A stretch of DNA of 64,000 bases from Pseudorhizobium pelagicum (GTDB taxonomy: Bacteria; Pseudomonadota; Alphaproteobacteria; Rhizobiales; Rhizobiaceae): positions 62,001 through 126,000 of the forward strand of contig JOKI01000012.1 in the NCBI GenBank assembly GCA_000722615.1, given 5' to 3'. A model generated the notes under the pieces. That model saw only the letters and a program-made list of their open reading frames with translations, was not told the DNA's origin and made no database searches. The translations under genes were made by a program, and so were the position numbers. Shown here in pieces: positions 23,766 through 31,786 of this stretch. Position 1 is the first letter of the stretch; every line of letters begins with the position of its first letter.

Positions 23766-25663
23766 ACATGCATCAAGCGACCCTGTTTGCGGCCACGTCA
23801 GCACTCGCTCTTCTGCCGCTCGCCGGTGGCAGGCCTCTGATTATCGACAGCTTTGCCGGGGGCGGAGGAGCTTCCACAGGAATCGAGCAGGCGCTAGGCC
23901 GGTCTCCGGACTATGCCATCAATCACAACGCCGCGGCCCTGGCGCTGCATGCGGTCAATCATCCCGGCACGATCCACCTTTCGGAGAATGTCTACAAGAT
24001 CGACCCACTGGATCACCTCAGCGGCAAGCATATCGGGCTCGCCTGGTTCAGCCCGGATTGCAAGCACTTCTCGAAAGCCAAGGGCGGCAAGCCGGTTTCG
24101 CGCAACATCCGCGACCTTTGCTGGATCATCCCGGGCTGGATCGAACGCATCCAGAAGAGCGGCGGTAAGGTCGACGTCGTAATTATGGAGAACGTCGAGG
24201 AGTTTAAGGACTACGGGCCACTGATGCTGACGGCCAAGGGCGAGATGCCCGACCCGGAGCGCAAGGGCGAGACGTTCCAGAAGTGGTGCAAGAAGCTGCG
24301 CGGTTTGGGCGCGAAGATCGAGATGCGCCAGCTGCGCGGACGCGACTATGGTGCACCGACGATCCGCAAGCGGCTCTTCATCATCATGCGCTTCGACGGT
24401 CAGCCAATCTCATGGCCGGGGCCCTCGCACGGCAGTCCGGATGATGCCGACGTGATCGCGGGACGCAAGCTGCCCTGGCCGATTGTCGCCGACTGCATCG
24501 ACTGGAACCTGCCATGCCCATCAATATTCGACACGTCGGAGGAGATCTGGGAAAAGCATGGCCTGCGCGCCGTCCGCCCTCTTGCTGACGCCTCCCACGC
24601 TCGAATTGCCCGCGGCTTCGATCGCTATGTGCTGCGCGCCAAGCGGCCCTTCCTCGTCCAGACGGGCTATGGAGAGCGACCAGGTCAGGCGCCACGCTGC
24701 ATGGGCGTCGATCAGCCCCTGGGTAGCGTGGTGGCCGGCGGCGTGAAGCATGCCGTCGTTGCACCGCACCTGAGCGCCTACTATGGCAAGGGCACCGGAG
24801 GTGTCGACCGATCGGCGCCTGTGGATGAGGCGATCCGCGTCATTCCCTGCGAGAACCGCCACGCGTTGATTGCGCCGGTGCTGACCTATGCCCAGCAGGG
24901 AGGCGCAAGTCGGCCGGTCGACGGACAGGCGCAGACGATCACGGCCAGTGGCAAGGATCAGAACGCGGTCATGTGCGCCTACATGGCGCAGGCGAACAAC
25001 GACAGCCGGCGGATCGGAGGGGTAAACCCCGGTCGCCCCGTGACCGAGGCCGCCTCGACCATCACACAGACCGGCAGTCATCAGCAGCTCGTGTCGGCCT
25101 ATATCGCTCGAGACTTCGGCACATCGACCGGTCACCCTGTTGACGTTCCCGCTGCGACGATCATGCCGGAGGGGCAGGGCAAGAGCCGCCTGATAATGCC
25201 TTACCTGCAGTCCTATTACGCCACGGGCGAAGGGTCGCGCGAGGATGAAGCGATGCGCACCGCCACCGTGAAGCCGCGTCACGCCCACATCGAAGCTATC
25301 GTCGACGTGCCGCCCTTCACTGAGGATCAGGCCGATCGGGCCCGACAGGTCGCGGCTTTTCTCCGGTCTCACGGGTTCTGGGATGAACGCGAGTTCGTCA
25401 CCATCGAGGTAGATGGGCTGACCTTCATCGTGGTCGACATCGGTATGCGCATGCTGACGCCGCGCGAACTCTACAACGCCCAGGGATTTCCGTCCGACTA
25501 CAAGATCGACGGCCACCACGATGCGTCTGGCAAATGGGTTCCCTTCTCGAAAGAGGTGCAGGTGTCCTGCGTCGGCAACAGCGTATGCCCGCCGGTGGCG
25601 AGGGCGCTGGTAGCAGTTAACTGCAGCCAGCTGGCGGTCGAGGAAGTGCAGGTGGCCGCATGA
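23762..25663 (+). CDS. DNA cytosine C5-methyltransferase
   Basis: 633 residues, longer than simple C5 methyltransferases because of a large variable target region with Gly/Thr-rich repeats (residues about 290-490). Motif I IIDSFAGGGGASTGIEQAL near 27-45; catalytic Cys C100 in WFSPDCKHFSKA, where the usual PCQ is PDCK; ENV motif at 143-145; QLRGRDYGAPTIRKRLF near 190; and the motif IX-X block QVSCVGNSVCPPVARAL at the end. It would modify phage DNA cytosines to resist restriction. It is coupled to both neighbours by overlaps. Confidence 0.92.
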   Translation: MNMHQATLFAATSALALLPLAGGRPLIIDSFAGGGGASTGIEQALGRSPDYAINHNAAALALHAVNHPGTIHLSENVYKIDPLDHLSGKHIGLAWFSPDCKHFSKAKGGKPVSRNIRDLCWIIPGWIERIQKSGGKVDVVIMENVEEFKDYGPLMLTAKGEMPDPERKGETFQKWCKKLRGLGAKIEMRQLRGRDYGAPTIRKRLFIIMRFDGQPISWPGPSHGSPDDADVIAGRKLPWPIVADCIDWNLPCPSIFDTSEEIWEKHGLRAVRPLADASHARIARGFDRYVLRAKRPFLVQTGYGERPGQAPRCMGVDQPLGSVVAGGVKHAVVAPHLSAYYGKGTGGVDRSAPVDEAIRVIPCENRHALIAPVLTYAQQGGASRPVDGQAQTITASGKDQNAVMCAYMAQANNDSRRIGGVNPGRPVTEAASTITQTGSHQQLVSAYIARDFGTSTGHPVDVPAATIMPEGQGKSRLIMPYLQSYYATGEGSREDEAMRTATVKPRHAHIEAIVDVPPFTEDQADRARQVAAFLRSHGFWDEREFVTIEVDGLTFIVVDIGMRMLTPRELYNAQGFPSDYKIDGHHDASGKWVPFSKEVQVSCVGNSVCPPVARALVAVNCSQLAVEEVQVAA

Positions 25664-25797
25664 TCCTAACCTGCCATTCCTGCCCAAGACAGATCTGTTT
25701 CTGCGGCTCAAACAGGAACCTGTTTGCTCGCCTGTTCGGATGGGTGATCCGGGAGAAGCGATACTACTGCTCCTCCTGCGGAGGTGACAGGTCATGA
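25660..25797 (+). CDS. 45-residue cysteine-rich zinc-ribbon microprotein
   Basis: ATG 25660-25662 overlaps the methyltransferase stop, and TGA 25795-25797 overlaps the primase ATG, so the gene fills the gap exactly. Six cysteines: TCHSCP, ICFCG and YYCSSCGG, enough for one zinc ribbon. The middle is basic and hydrophobic (NLFARLFGWVIREKRY). Function unknown; a nucleic-acid-binding accessory of the adjacent primase is a guess. Confidence 0.66.
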   Translation: MILTCHSCPRQICFCGSNRNLFARLFGWVIREKRYYCSSCGGDRS

Positions 25798-27056
25798 GCG
25801 ACGTCATCTCCGACTTCATCAGGAAGGCTCAGGCACAATCCGTTGAGAAGGCTGTCCGCGTTCTCGACCTGAAACTGCCGCGCAAGGATGACCAGGGTGG
25901 TCCGTGCCCGCGCTGCGGTGGCAAGGATCGCTTTGCCGTCAGTCTGGCCAAAGGCAAGTGGAATTGCCGGCATTGCGGTACGGGGGGCGGCAACGGGCTT
26001 GGCCTGGTCGGACATGTTCGGGGTTACGACCTCCACGCCCGTCCGGATCTGTTTGAAGCGTGCGCCCTTCTGCTCGGCGAAACCATCCCCGAAGAGGGCA
26101 AGGGCGAGAGCGATGAAGAGAGGCAGGCCCGTGAGCGCCGCCTGAAGGCGGATCTGGAGCAGGCCGAGCGGGACGCCGCTGAGCGCGCGGAGAAGAACCG
26201 GAGCTTTCGAGAGCGGGAAATCACACGCTCCCGCGGCATATATCTCCACGCCTTGGCGGCCCCGCACCCGGAGGACAGCCCGCTACGGGAGTATCTGCGG
26301 CTGCGCACGGGCTATGCGGCGCCCGACGCTATCTTCGAGGATATCCGCTTCATCCCACGCTGCACCTACTGGCATGGCCAGGACGAGCGCGGCAATCCCA
26401 TCTCCCATCACGTGGGCTTTGCGATGATTGCGCCATTCGTCAACCTCGGGGGCCAGATCACCGGCTGCCACCAGACATGGATCGACCTTTCCACTCCGCC
26501 GAAATTCCGCCCCTTCCTGGGCGTCGACGACAAGGGCTCGCCCCTACCGACGAAGAAGATGCGTGGCACGAAGAAGGGCTCCATCATCCCCGTCTGCGGC
26601 GACCCCGGCTCCAGCCGATGGCTCGGTGGTGAGGGAATCGAGACGACGATCGCCGTGGCGGGGTTGGAGGGTTTTCGGGCCGACACTTTCTATTTCGCGA
26701 CCGGTGAACTGGGGAACATGGCCGGGCCGGCCGATCCGAAGTCGGCGTTCAATCATCCAACGCTCACGACGATGGACAGCCGCGGACGGTCACGACCGGT
26801 GCGCGTGGCAGGGCCGGTACCGAAACCGGATCAGTCTCCCTCGGATGCCTATCAGCTGCCGGATCATGTCGACGAAGTGGTGCATCTCGCCGACGGCGAC
26901 AGCGAGATCGTCTTCACCGCCGCGGCGCTGGAGCGGGCCTCGATCCGCCTGGCGCGGCCGGGGCGGGTGATCAGGCCATGGTGGCCGCCGGAGGACATGG
27001 ATTTTGCTGAGGCGCTTTGCGGCGCAAGACTTGTGAATGGCGGGGACAAGACGTGA
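25794..27056 (+). CDS. Toprim / zinc-ribbon DNA primase-like protein
   Basis: 420 residues. The N-terminal CHC2-type zinc ribbon has C38, C41, C58 and C61 (CPRCGGKDRF then WNCRHCG). A charged helix (about 100-145) follows. Then the toprim-like catalytic core: LGGEGIETTIAVAGL near 280, with the acidic HLADGDSE near 363. This is the layout of phage and plasmid primases (P4-alpha and DUF7146 types). It would lay primers for phage replication with the helicase encoded next, whose start overlaps its stop. Confidence 0.87.
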   Translation: MSDVISDFIRKAQAQSVEKAVRVLDLKLPRKDDQGGPCPRCGGKDRFAVSLAKGKWNCRHCGTGGGNGLGLVGHVRGYDLHARPDLFEACALLLGETIPEEGKGESDEERQARERRLKADLEQAERDAAERAEKNRSFREREITRSRGIYLHALAAPHPEDSPLREYLRLRTGYAAPDAIFEDIRFIPRCTYWHGQDERGNPISHHVGFAMIAPFVNLGGQITGCHQTWIDLSTPPKFRPFLGVDDKGSPLPTKKMRGTKKGSIIPVCGDPGSSRWLGGEGIETTIAVAGLEGFRADTFYFATGELGNMAGPADPKSAFNHPTLTTMDSRGRSRPVRVAGPVPKPDQSPSDAYQLPDHVDEVVHLADGDSEIVFTAAALERASIRLARPGRVIRPWWPPEDMDFAEALCGARLVNGGDKT

Positions 27057-29074
27057 CTGACAAGAAAAGCCCTTCAGGCATGCCGGAGGAGATGGTGCGC
27101 GCGCTGGCGGAAGCCGAGAAACAGCGTGCTCTGTATCGCAAAAACCCGGACCCTCTGCCCACGGAAGAGCCAAGGGAAGAACCTCCGGCCCTCACGCTGT
27201 CGCCGGATGAGATACTTGAGGAATGCTCGCGAGAGCCAGAGACCGATATCGGCAATGGACGCCGCCTGCTGAACTGGCATGGTGACAAGATCCTGCATAT
27301 CACCAACGTTGGTTGGCACGGCTACGACAGGCTCCGCTGGGTGGAGGATGCATCGGGTTCCATCGTGCGGTCTCTCGCGCACCAGACAGCTGAAGCTATC
27401 GATGACGAGGCCATCTGCCTCGACTGCTCGCCTGATGAGCAAGCGAAGATCGCAGCCGGTAAGGCGGCGCTGGCGAAGCTGAAGGACATGGGGAAGCCGC
27501 CGACCGTCTCGAGTGATGTCGACGATGACCGGGTGGCCGAGCTCGACCGACACATCGAGGCGATGAAGGAAGCCGAGATCGCCAAGGTCAAGATGGGAAC
27601 GCCGGCCAAGTCGTGGGACGACGACAAGCACGCCGAGCACCAGAAGCTGAAAGAGGTCATCAAGGTCGGCAAGCAGGCCGAGCGCGAACGGCGCAAGATG
27701 ATCGATGCCACCTCGTCCTGGACGCAGGCGCAGTATGACGAGTACGCAAAGCTGGAGGATGATGTCTCTGCCATGGACGTGGTCCAGTCGGCCAGGGCCG
27801 GCCGCATGTCCTCTCGCCACAACCACGCCAAGAGCTCGGCCGGGACCAGCCGGATTAACAACATGCTGACCGAGGCTGTTCCTTATGTGAGCAAGGACGT
27901 CTCGGACCTCAACAAGGATCTTTTCGCGGTCAACTGCCGAACCGCTACCTTGCGGTTCTTCTGCTCCGAGGTCGATGGCTTGGCAAAATGGAGGGTGCGC
28001 CGAGACCGGCACACGGCGTCGGACTTCATCTCAAAGCTTGCAGAGTCGGAGTTTGATCCTGCAGCATCCTCTCCGCTCTTCGACCAGTTTATGCAGCGCA
28101 TCATGCCGAACGTCGACTATCGTGCGTTCCTGCAGCGATACATGGGGTACTGCCTGCTGGGCTCAACCGCCGAGCAATGCCTCTTGTTCTTCTACGGTGC
28201 GGGACGGAACGGCAAATCCACCTTCATGGATCTGATGGTCGACATCCTCGGAGACTACGCTGTTTCCATGTCCATCGACAGCTTTGCCGGTGACAGCAAG
28301 CGGGCGGGAGCGGAGGCAACACCGGACCTTGCCCGACTGCCCGGGGCTCGCCTGGTGGCCGCGTCCGAGCCGGAGATGGGCGTTCACCTGAAGGACGCGT
28401 TGATCAAGACGCTGACCGGCGGCGAGCCGATCGCGGTGCGGCGATTGCATCAGGACTTCTTCGAGCTGATCCCGCAATTCAAGATCATCCTGTCAGGTAA
28501 CCACAAGCCCATCATCCGAGACGATTCGGACGGCATCTGGCGCCGCGTGCACCTCGTGCCGTGGGAGATACAGATACCTGAGAGTGAGGTGGACCGGGAT
28601 CTTCCTCGAAAGCTGCGGGCAGAGAGATCCGGCATCTTCCTCTGGATGGTGCGCGGTGCGCTCGACTACCTCCAGCGAGGCTTGCAGGTCCCTGCCGGCG
28701 TCACGGCCGCAACAGCAGAGTACCGGGAGGAGAGCGACCCGATAGGGGCTTTCATCCGTAATGCCTGCCACGTGACAGGCAACGACGTGGACCGCGAGAC
28801 ACCGGAAGAACTGTTCAACGCCTACATGCGCTACGCCAAGCGAGAGGGGCTTGCCGAGTTCAAGCAGGCCACATTCTCGAAACGATTGCCTGACCGAACG
28901 CGGCAGAGCTGGAAAGGGCCTGACGGGCTTATGCACCAGTTCCGCAAGGGCAAGAGCGGCACGACATTCTACTACGGCATCGGCATCCGGGACGAGTTCA
29001 AGGGCGGCCAGATGGACGGTCCGCCGTCTGGTCGCTTCGCCTCCGACGAGCCTTTCCCGGAGGATTATCCGTGA
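27053..29074 (+). CDS. Phage D5-type helicase/primase C-terminal protein
   Basis: 673 residues from GTG 27053, overlapping the primase stop. Residues about 330-600 are the D5_N and SF3 helicase region: CLLFFYGAGRNGKSTFMDLM (Walker A) near 380, LVAASEPEMG (Walker B region), KIILSGNHKPIIRD (sensor), and DGIWRRVHLVPWE. A C-terminal winged helix follows. It is the replicative helicase of many prophages; the repeat-rich tract just downstream is a probable origin. Confidence 0.92.
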   Translation: MTDKKSPSGMPEEMVRALAEAEKQRALYRKNPDPLPTEEPREEPPALTLSPDEILEECSREPETDIGNGRRLLNWHGDKILHITNVGWHGYDRLRWVEDASGSIVRSLAHQTAEAIDDEAICLDCSPDEQAKIAAGKAALAKLKDMGKPPTVSSDVDDDRVAELDRHIEAMKEAEIAKVKMGTPAKSWDDDKHAEHQKLKEVIKVGKQAERERRKMIDATSSWTQAQYDEYAKLEDDVSAMDVVQSARAGRMSSRHNHAKSSAGTSRINNMLTEAVPYVSKDVSDLNKDLFAVNCRTATLRFFCSEVDGLAKWRVRRDRHTASDFISKLAESEFDPAASSPLFDQFMQRIMPNVDYRAFLQRYMGYCLLGSTAEQCLLFFYGAGRNGKSTFMDLMVDILGDYAVSMSIDSFAGDSKRAGAEATPDLARLPGARLVAASEPEMGVHLKDALIKTLTGGEPIAVRRLHQDFFELIPQFKIILSGNHKPIIRDDSDGIWRRVHLVPWEIQIPESEVDRDLPRKLRAERSGIFLWMVRGALDYLQRGLQVPAGVTAATAEYREESDPIGAFIRNACHVTGNDVDRETPEELFNAYMRYAKREGLAEFKQATFSKRLPDRTRQSWKGPDGLMHQFRKGKSGTTFYYGIGIRDEFKGGQMDGPPSGRFASDEPFPEDYP

Positions 29075-29155
29075 TCCCGCGCCAAAACCCGGACCCTTTG
29101 TCTTTTCGGTTGTGCCCGATGTCGGCCTTGCAACCCCGAAACAGGGCAGAAAATC

Positions 29156-29460
29156 GGGACGGTAGGGACGGTAGGTGGCGACGGTTTCAGTTTCCGTCCC
29201 AGTCAAAAGGTCAGGAGTTTCAAAGGCTTTGGACGCTAGGGACGGTAGGGACGGAAATTCAAACCTTAATATGATGTGCGAGAGGAAATCGGTCTGTGAA
29301 AAAGAGACTTAAAAAAAATGTAGTTGAACATCATGCGCATCACGTAAGGCGTTATTTTGCGTCCCTACTCTCCCTACCGTCCAAAGTCTTTGAAATCATT
29401 AGGGTTGCACAGAATTCTATCGTCCCAAACAGGGACGGTAGCTTGTTTCTTGGGACGGAA
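29156..29460. repeat. Repeat-rich non-coding region; putative replication origin
   Basis: Iteron-like GGGACGGTA or GGGACGGAA copies lie at 29156, 29165, 29239, 29248, 29432 and 29452, with inverted ccgtccc copies at 29194 and in the right arm. A large imperfect inverted repeat pairs 29218-29254 with 29359-29393 (both read TTTCAAAGnCTTTGGACG outward). The centre (29260-29340) is AT-rich. No protein-coding frame is convincing. The place, directly after the helicase, fits a phage origin. Confidence 0.6.
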
Positions 29461-29471
29461 AGGGTCGGACA

Positions 29472-30269
29472 GTGAGAAAAATCGGAATTCAGGAGCTGCT
29501 GGCCTGGGCTTTCACTCAGGAGTTGCCGAAGATCGGCGCGGCGGAGGCAATCGGTCCGGGCTACAGCCAGGCGTGGTCGATGATGAGCGAGGTCGCGACG
29601 CTCGGCACTCTGGTGGATCGGAGCCCGAACGCATTCGGCGTGATCCCGGATTTCATCTACGGCGGCGATCCTCATCCGGACGCGGTCATGGTCGGGGAGG
29701 CGGTGCATCGCCTGGCTGACCGCGGCGGATACGACATCCCTGAGGGCTGGAACCCCTTCCCGGAGTGGCAGGACGAGCACGGGCTGATCGCAGCTGAGGT
29801 GAGGAATGTGGTTGAACACATCCGGGCCAGACCCGAGCAGGTGAGCGGCCGGCATGTGGCGCAGCTGGTGACCACCGCTGCGGTACTCGGTCGTGGACCG
29901 GACTGGGCGGCGGCTGAGCCTATGGTGCAGATGGTCAGCGTGAAGGGTAAGCCGCTCTGGTTCGTGCAGGCTAAGGCGCGGGACAGCCTGAACAGGGTCT
30001 ATTGGTTCGAGGACAATGGGATGGATCGGAAGACCCATCGGCCAAAGCCCGGCGCATACCGCAAGTATCAGCTAGGCGCACCGTTGCGTGGAGCCATCAT
30101 CGATCGTCTTGACTGGCAGCTATGGCAGGACGCGCTTGTGTCGCTGCAGAATGAGCTTTGCGGACGCCTCTCCGCCGCTGATTTGCTGCCGTTCCACCCT
30201 GTTAGGCGTCCTTGGGCGAGGCAGATGAATTCTGCAGTTTTCCCGCAAGCTGTTGATGCTGCTGAATAA
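29472..30269 (+). CDS. Phage protein, unknown
   Basis: 265 residues from GTG 29472, 12 bp after the last iteron. The first part, IQELLAWAFTQELPKIG with GYSQAWSMMSEVATLG, is helical; the middle has HGLIAAEVRNVVEHIRARPEQ; the C-terminus has PRRPWARQM. No motif is recognised. The position at the end of the early operon, between the origin and late genes, suggests a regulatory or switching role, which is inference. Confidence 0.6.
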   Translation: MRKIGIQELLAWAFTQELPKIGAAEAIGPGYSQAWSMMSEVATLGTLVDRSPNAFGVIPDFIYGGDPHPDAVMVGEAVHRLADRGGYDIPEGWNPFPEWQDEHGLIAAEVRNVVEHIRARPEQVSGRHVAQLVTTAAVLGRGPDWAAAEPMVQMVSVKGKPLWFVQAKARDSLNRVYWFEDNGMDRKTHRPKPGAYRKYQLGAPLRGAIIDRLDWQLWQDALVSLQNELCGRLSAADLLPFHPVRRPWARQMNSAVFPQAVDAAE

Positions 30270-30340
30270 GTTTTTCAGAAAAGGGGATTGAGGCGAAGCA
30301 GCAAGTTGACATAGATTAAGCACACTGAAAAAGATTAGAT

Positions 30341-30370
30341 AACCCGCTGGCGGAAACGCTCGGCGGGTTT
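30341..30370. terminator. Probable Rho-independent terminator of the early operon
   Basis: AACCCGC...GCGGGTTT stem around a short GC-rich loop, followed by T-rich sequence (GGGTTTCGCATTT). It lies between the last early gene and the first late gene. A possible TTGACA (30306-30311) is present upstream but no good -10 was seen. Confidence 0.6.
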
Positions 30371-30440
30371 CGCATTTCCAGCCGATGGAGGCTGTCATGC
30401 TCTCGCCGCTGTAATGGCGGCCACCCTTGGATGAACGCCT

Positions 30441-30977
30441 GTGACAACCGAAGTTCGTTTCGATGCCTCCGAACTGGAAGCGCTCGGGCGTGCGATCGCG
30501 GGGCTGCCTGGTTCGATCAAGACGAAGGCGATGGCACGTGCCATGCGGAGGATGCGCGACATGGCGCGGACCCGCGTGGTCAAGCGCACGGCCGAACGCG
30601 TTGACCTTCCCCAGTCACAGGTGCGGAAGATCACAACGGCTCACTTCAACGCCGGCGGTAACACAATCGAGATCATCGAGAAGTCTGGCTGGATCAGGCT
30701 GCATGACCTTGGCGCCACTCAAACGAAAAAAGGGGTGCGGGTCCGTGGCCGTGGCTCGTATCGCTCAGCCTTCATAGCGCAGATGAAAAGCGGCCACCGT
30801 GGCGTCATGAAGCGGACCGGTGCAGGAAGGCTGCCGATCCGCGAACTGTTCGGGCCGAACCCGGCGCATGATGTGACCAACAATCCTGAGGTCTACATCA
30901 AGGTGTTGGCCGAGCTGATCGAAAGCCAGCTGGCACCTCGGGTGCTCCACGAACTCGACCGGTTGCTGCCTCGATAG
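30441..30977 (+). CDS. Prophage minor tail protein Z-like (tail completion)
   Basis: 178 residues from GTG 30441. The pattern fits the GpZ/HK97-gp10 group: ELEALGRAIAGLPGSIKTKAMARAMRRM at the start, a basic middle, IEIIEKSGWIRLHDLGA, and NNPEVYIKVLAELIESQLAPRV at the end. In lambda gpZ completes the tail tip for head joining. Here the gene lies upstream of terminase, away from the tail genes. Assignment is by pattern. Confidence 0.72.
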   Translation: MTTEVRFDASELEALGRAIAGLPGSIKTKAMARAMRRMRDMARTRVVKRTAERVDLPQSQVRKITTAHFNAGGNTIEIIEKSGWIRLHDLGATQTKKGVRVRGRGSYRSAFIAQMKSGHRGVMKRTGAGRLPIRELFGPNPAHDVTNNPEVYIKVLAELIESQLAPRVLHELDRLLPR

Positions 30978-31007
30978 GGGTGGGCGAGGGGTCGAGGGGG
31001 GTGGGGG

Positions 31008-31042
<35 letters not shown>

Positions 31043-31123
31043 CAAGGGACCGTACAGGCGGTTTTTGCCCCCGGCGGGCCGGGGCGACCCCCGAATCCCG
31101 TCAGATTTTTGTGCGAAAACTTT

Positions 31124-31180
31124 GGGTTAACGGGGTTGATGGGTTAACGCGCCCGGTTGACGGAAGGAAACGAGTTAACG
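31124..31180. repeat. GGTTAACG-type repeats upstream of terS (candidate pac/cos or TerS site)
   Basis: Five short repeats with a common (G)GTTnAnGG core: GGGTTAACG 31124, GGGGTTGATGG 31133, GGGTTAACG 31141, CGGTTGACG 31154 and GAGTTAACG 31172. Regular short direct repeats immediately before the small terminase gene are typical of TerS-binding and packaging-initiation sites. The function is inference. Confidence 0.5.
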
Positions 31181-31189
31181 GGAAGTCCA

Positions 31190-31786
31190 ATGGCAGATGA
31201 TACGCACGTCATGTGGAGCATCGGCCAGATCGCAACGCGAGACAGCGTCTCGAAGGCAGCGGTCTCCAAGGCAGTTAAGAAGCTGGCCGAGGATCGACCG
31301 GACACTCCCATCGAGCGCGGCCTGCAGGGTCAAGTTCTCAAGGTTTCCCTGGCTCACTACGACCACTATCGGCAACGGCACGTCAATCCGGCGAAGGCAA
31401 CGGCGCCGATACGCAGCGTCGGCAGCAGTTCCGGCCCGTCGATCGACCCGACCGACACCTTCGAAGAAGCTCGCCGTCAGGCAGAATGGCTGAAGGTTGG
31501 GCGCGAGAGGATCCGGCATCAGGAGGATATCGGCCAGCTGCTGCGCCGCGATCGTGTCGAAGAAGCGCAGCGCACCATCGGCAGGGACATCCAAAACATC
31601 ATCCGCCGTCTGCAGAACAAGGCGGACGAGATTGCTCTGGCGGTATCCAAGGAAGGGGTTCACGGCGCCCGCGTCGAGTTGCGGCGCATCGCCTTCGAAC
31701 TGGGCAATGAGATTGCAGATCGCCTGGCCATCGTCGCCGATGAGGCTGCCGAAGCCGATGAGCTTGTCGAGGGTGAAGATTCGTGA
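31190..31786 (+). CDS. terS: Terminase small subunit (TerS / Nu1-like)
   Basis: 198 residues from ATG 31190. An N-terminal HTH-like region (MWSIGQIATRDSVSKAAVSKAVKKL) fits DNA recognition, a helical middle (DIGQLLRRDRVEEAQRTIGRDI) follows and the end is acidic. It lies directly before the GpA-family large subunit, whose start overlaps its stop. It would bind the packaging site and load TerL. Confidence 0.82.
   Translation: MADDTHVMWSIGQIATRDSVSKAAVSKAVKKLAEDRPDTPIERGLQGQVLKVSLAHYDHYRQRHVNPAKATAPIRSVGSSSGPSIDPTDTFEEARRQAEWLKVGRERIRHQEDIGQLLRRDRVEEAQRTIGRDIQNIIRRLQNKADEIALAVSKEGVHGARVELRRIAFELGNEIADRLAIVADEAAEADELVEGEDS

Noticed and set aside
24521-25819. Long minus-strand frame antisense to the C5-methyltransferase
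   Set aside because: High-GC antisense frame; the plus strand has all methyltransferase motifs.
29156-29460. CRISPR array
   Set aside because: Repeat units are about 9 bp, irregularly spaced and partly inverted; no spacers and no cas genes. Better explained as origin iterons.
30306-30334. Late promoter with TTGACA
   Set aside because: A -35-like TTGACA is present but the 17-bp-spaced -10 (AAAAGA) is poor.
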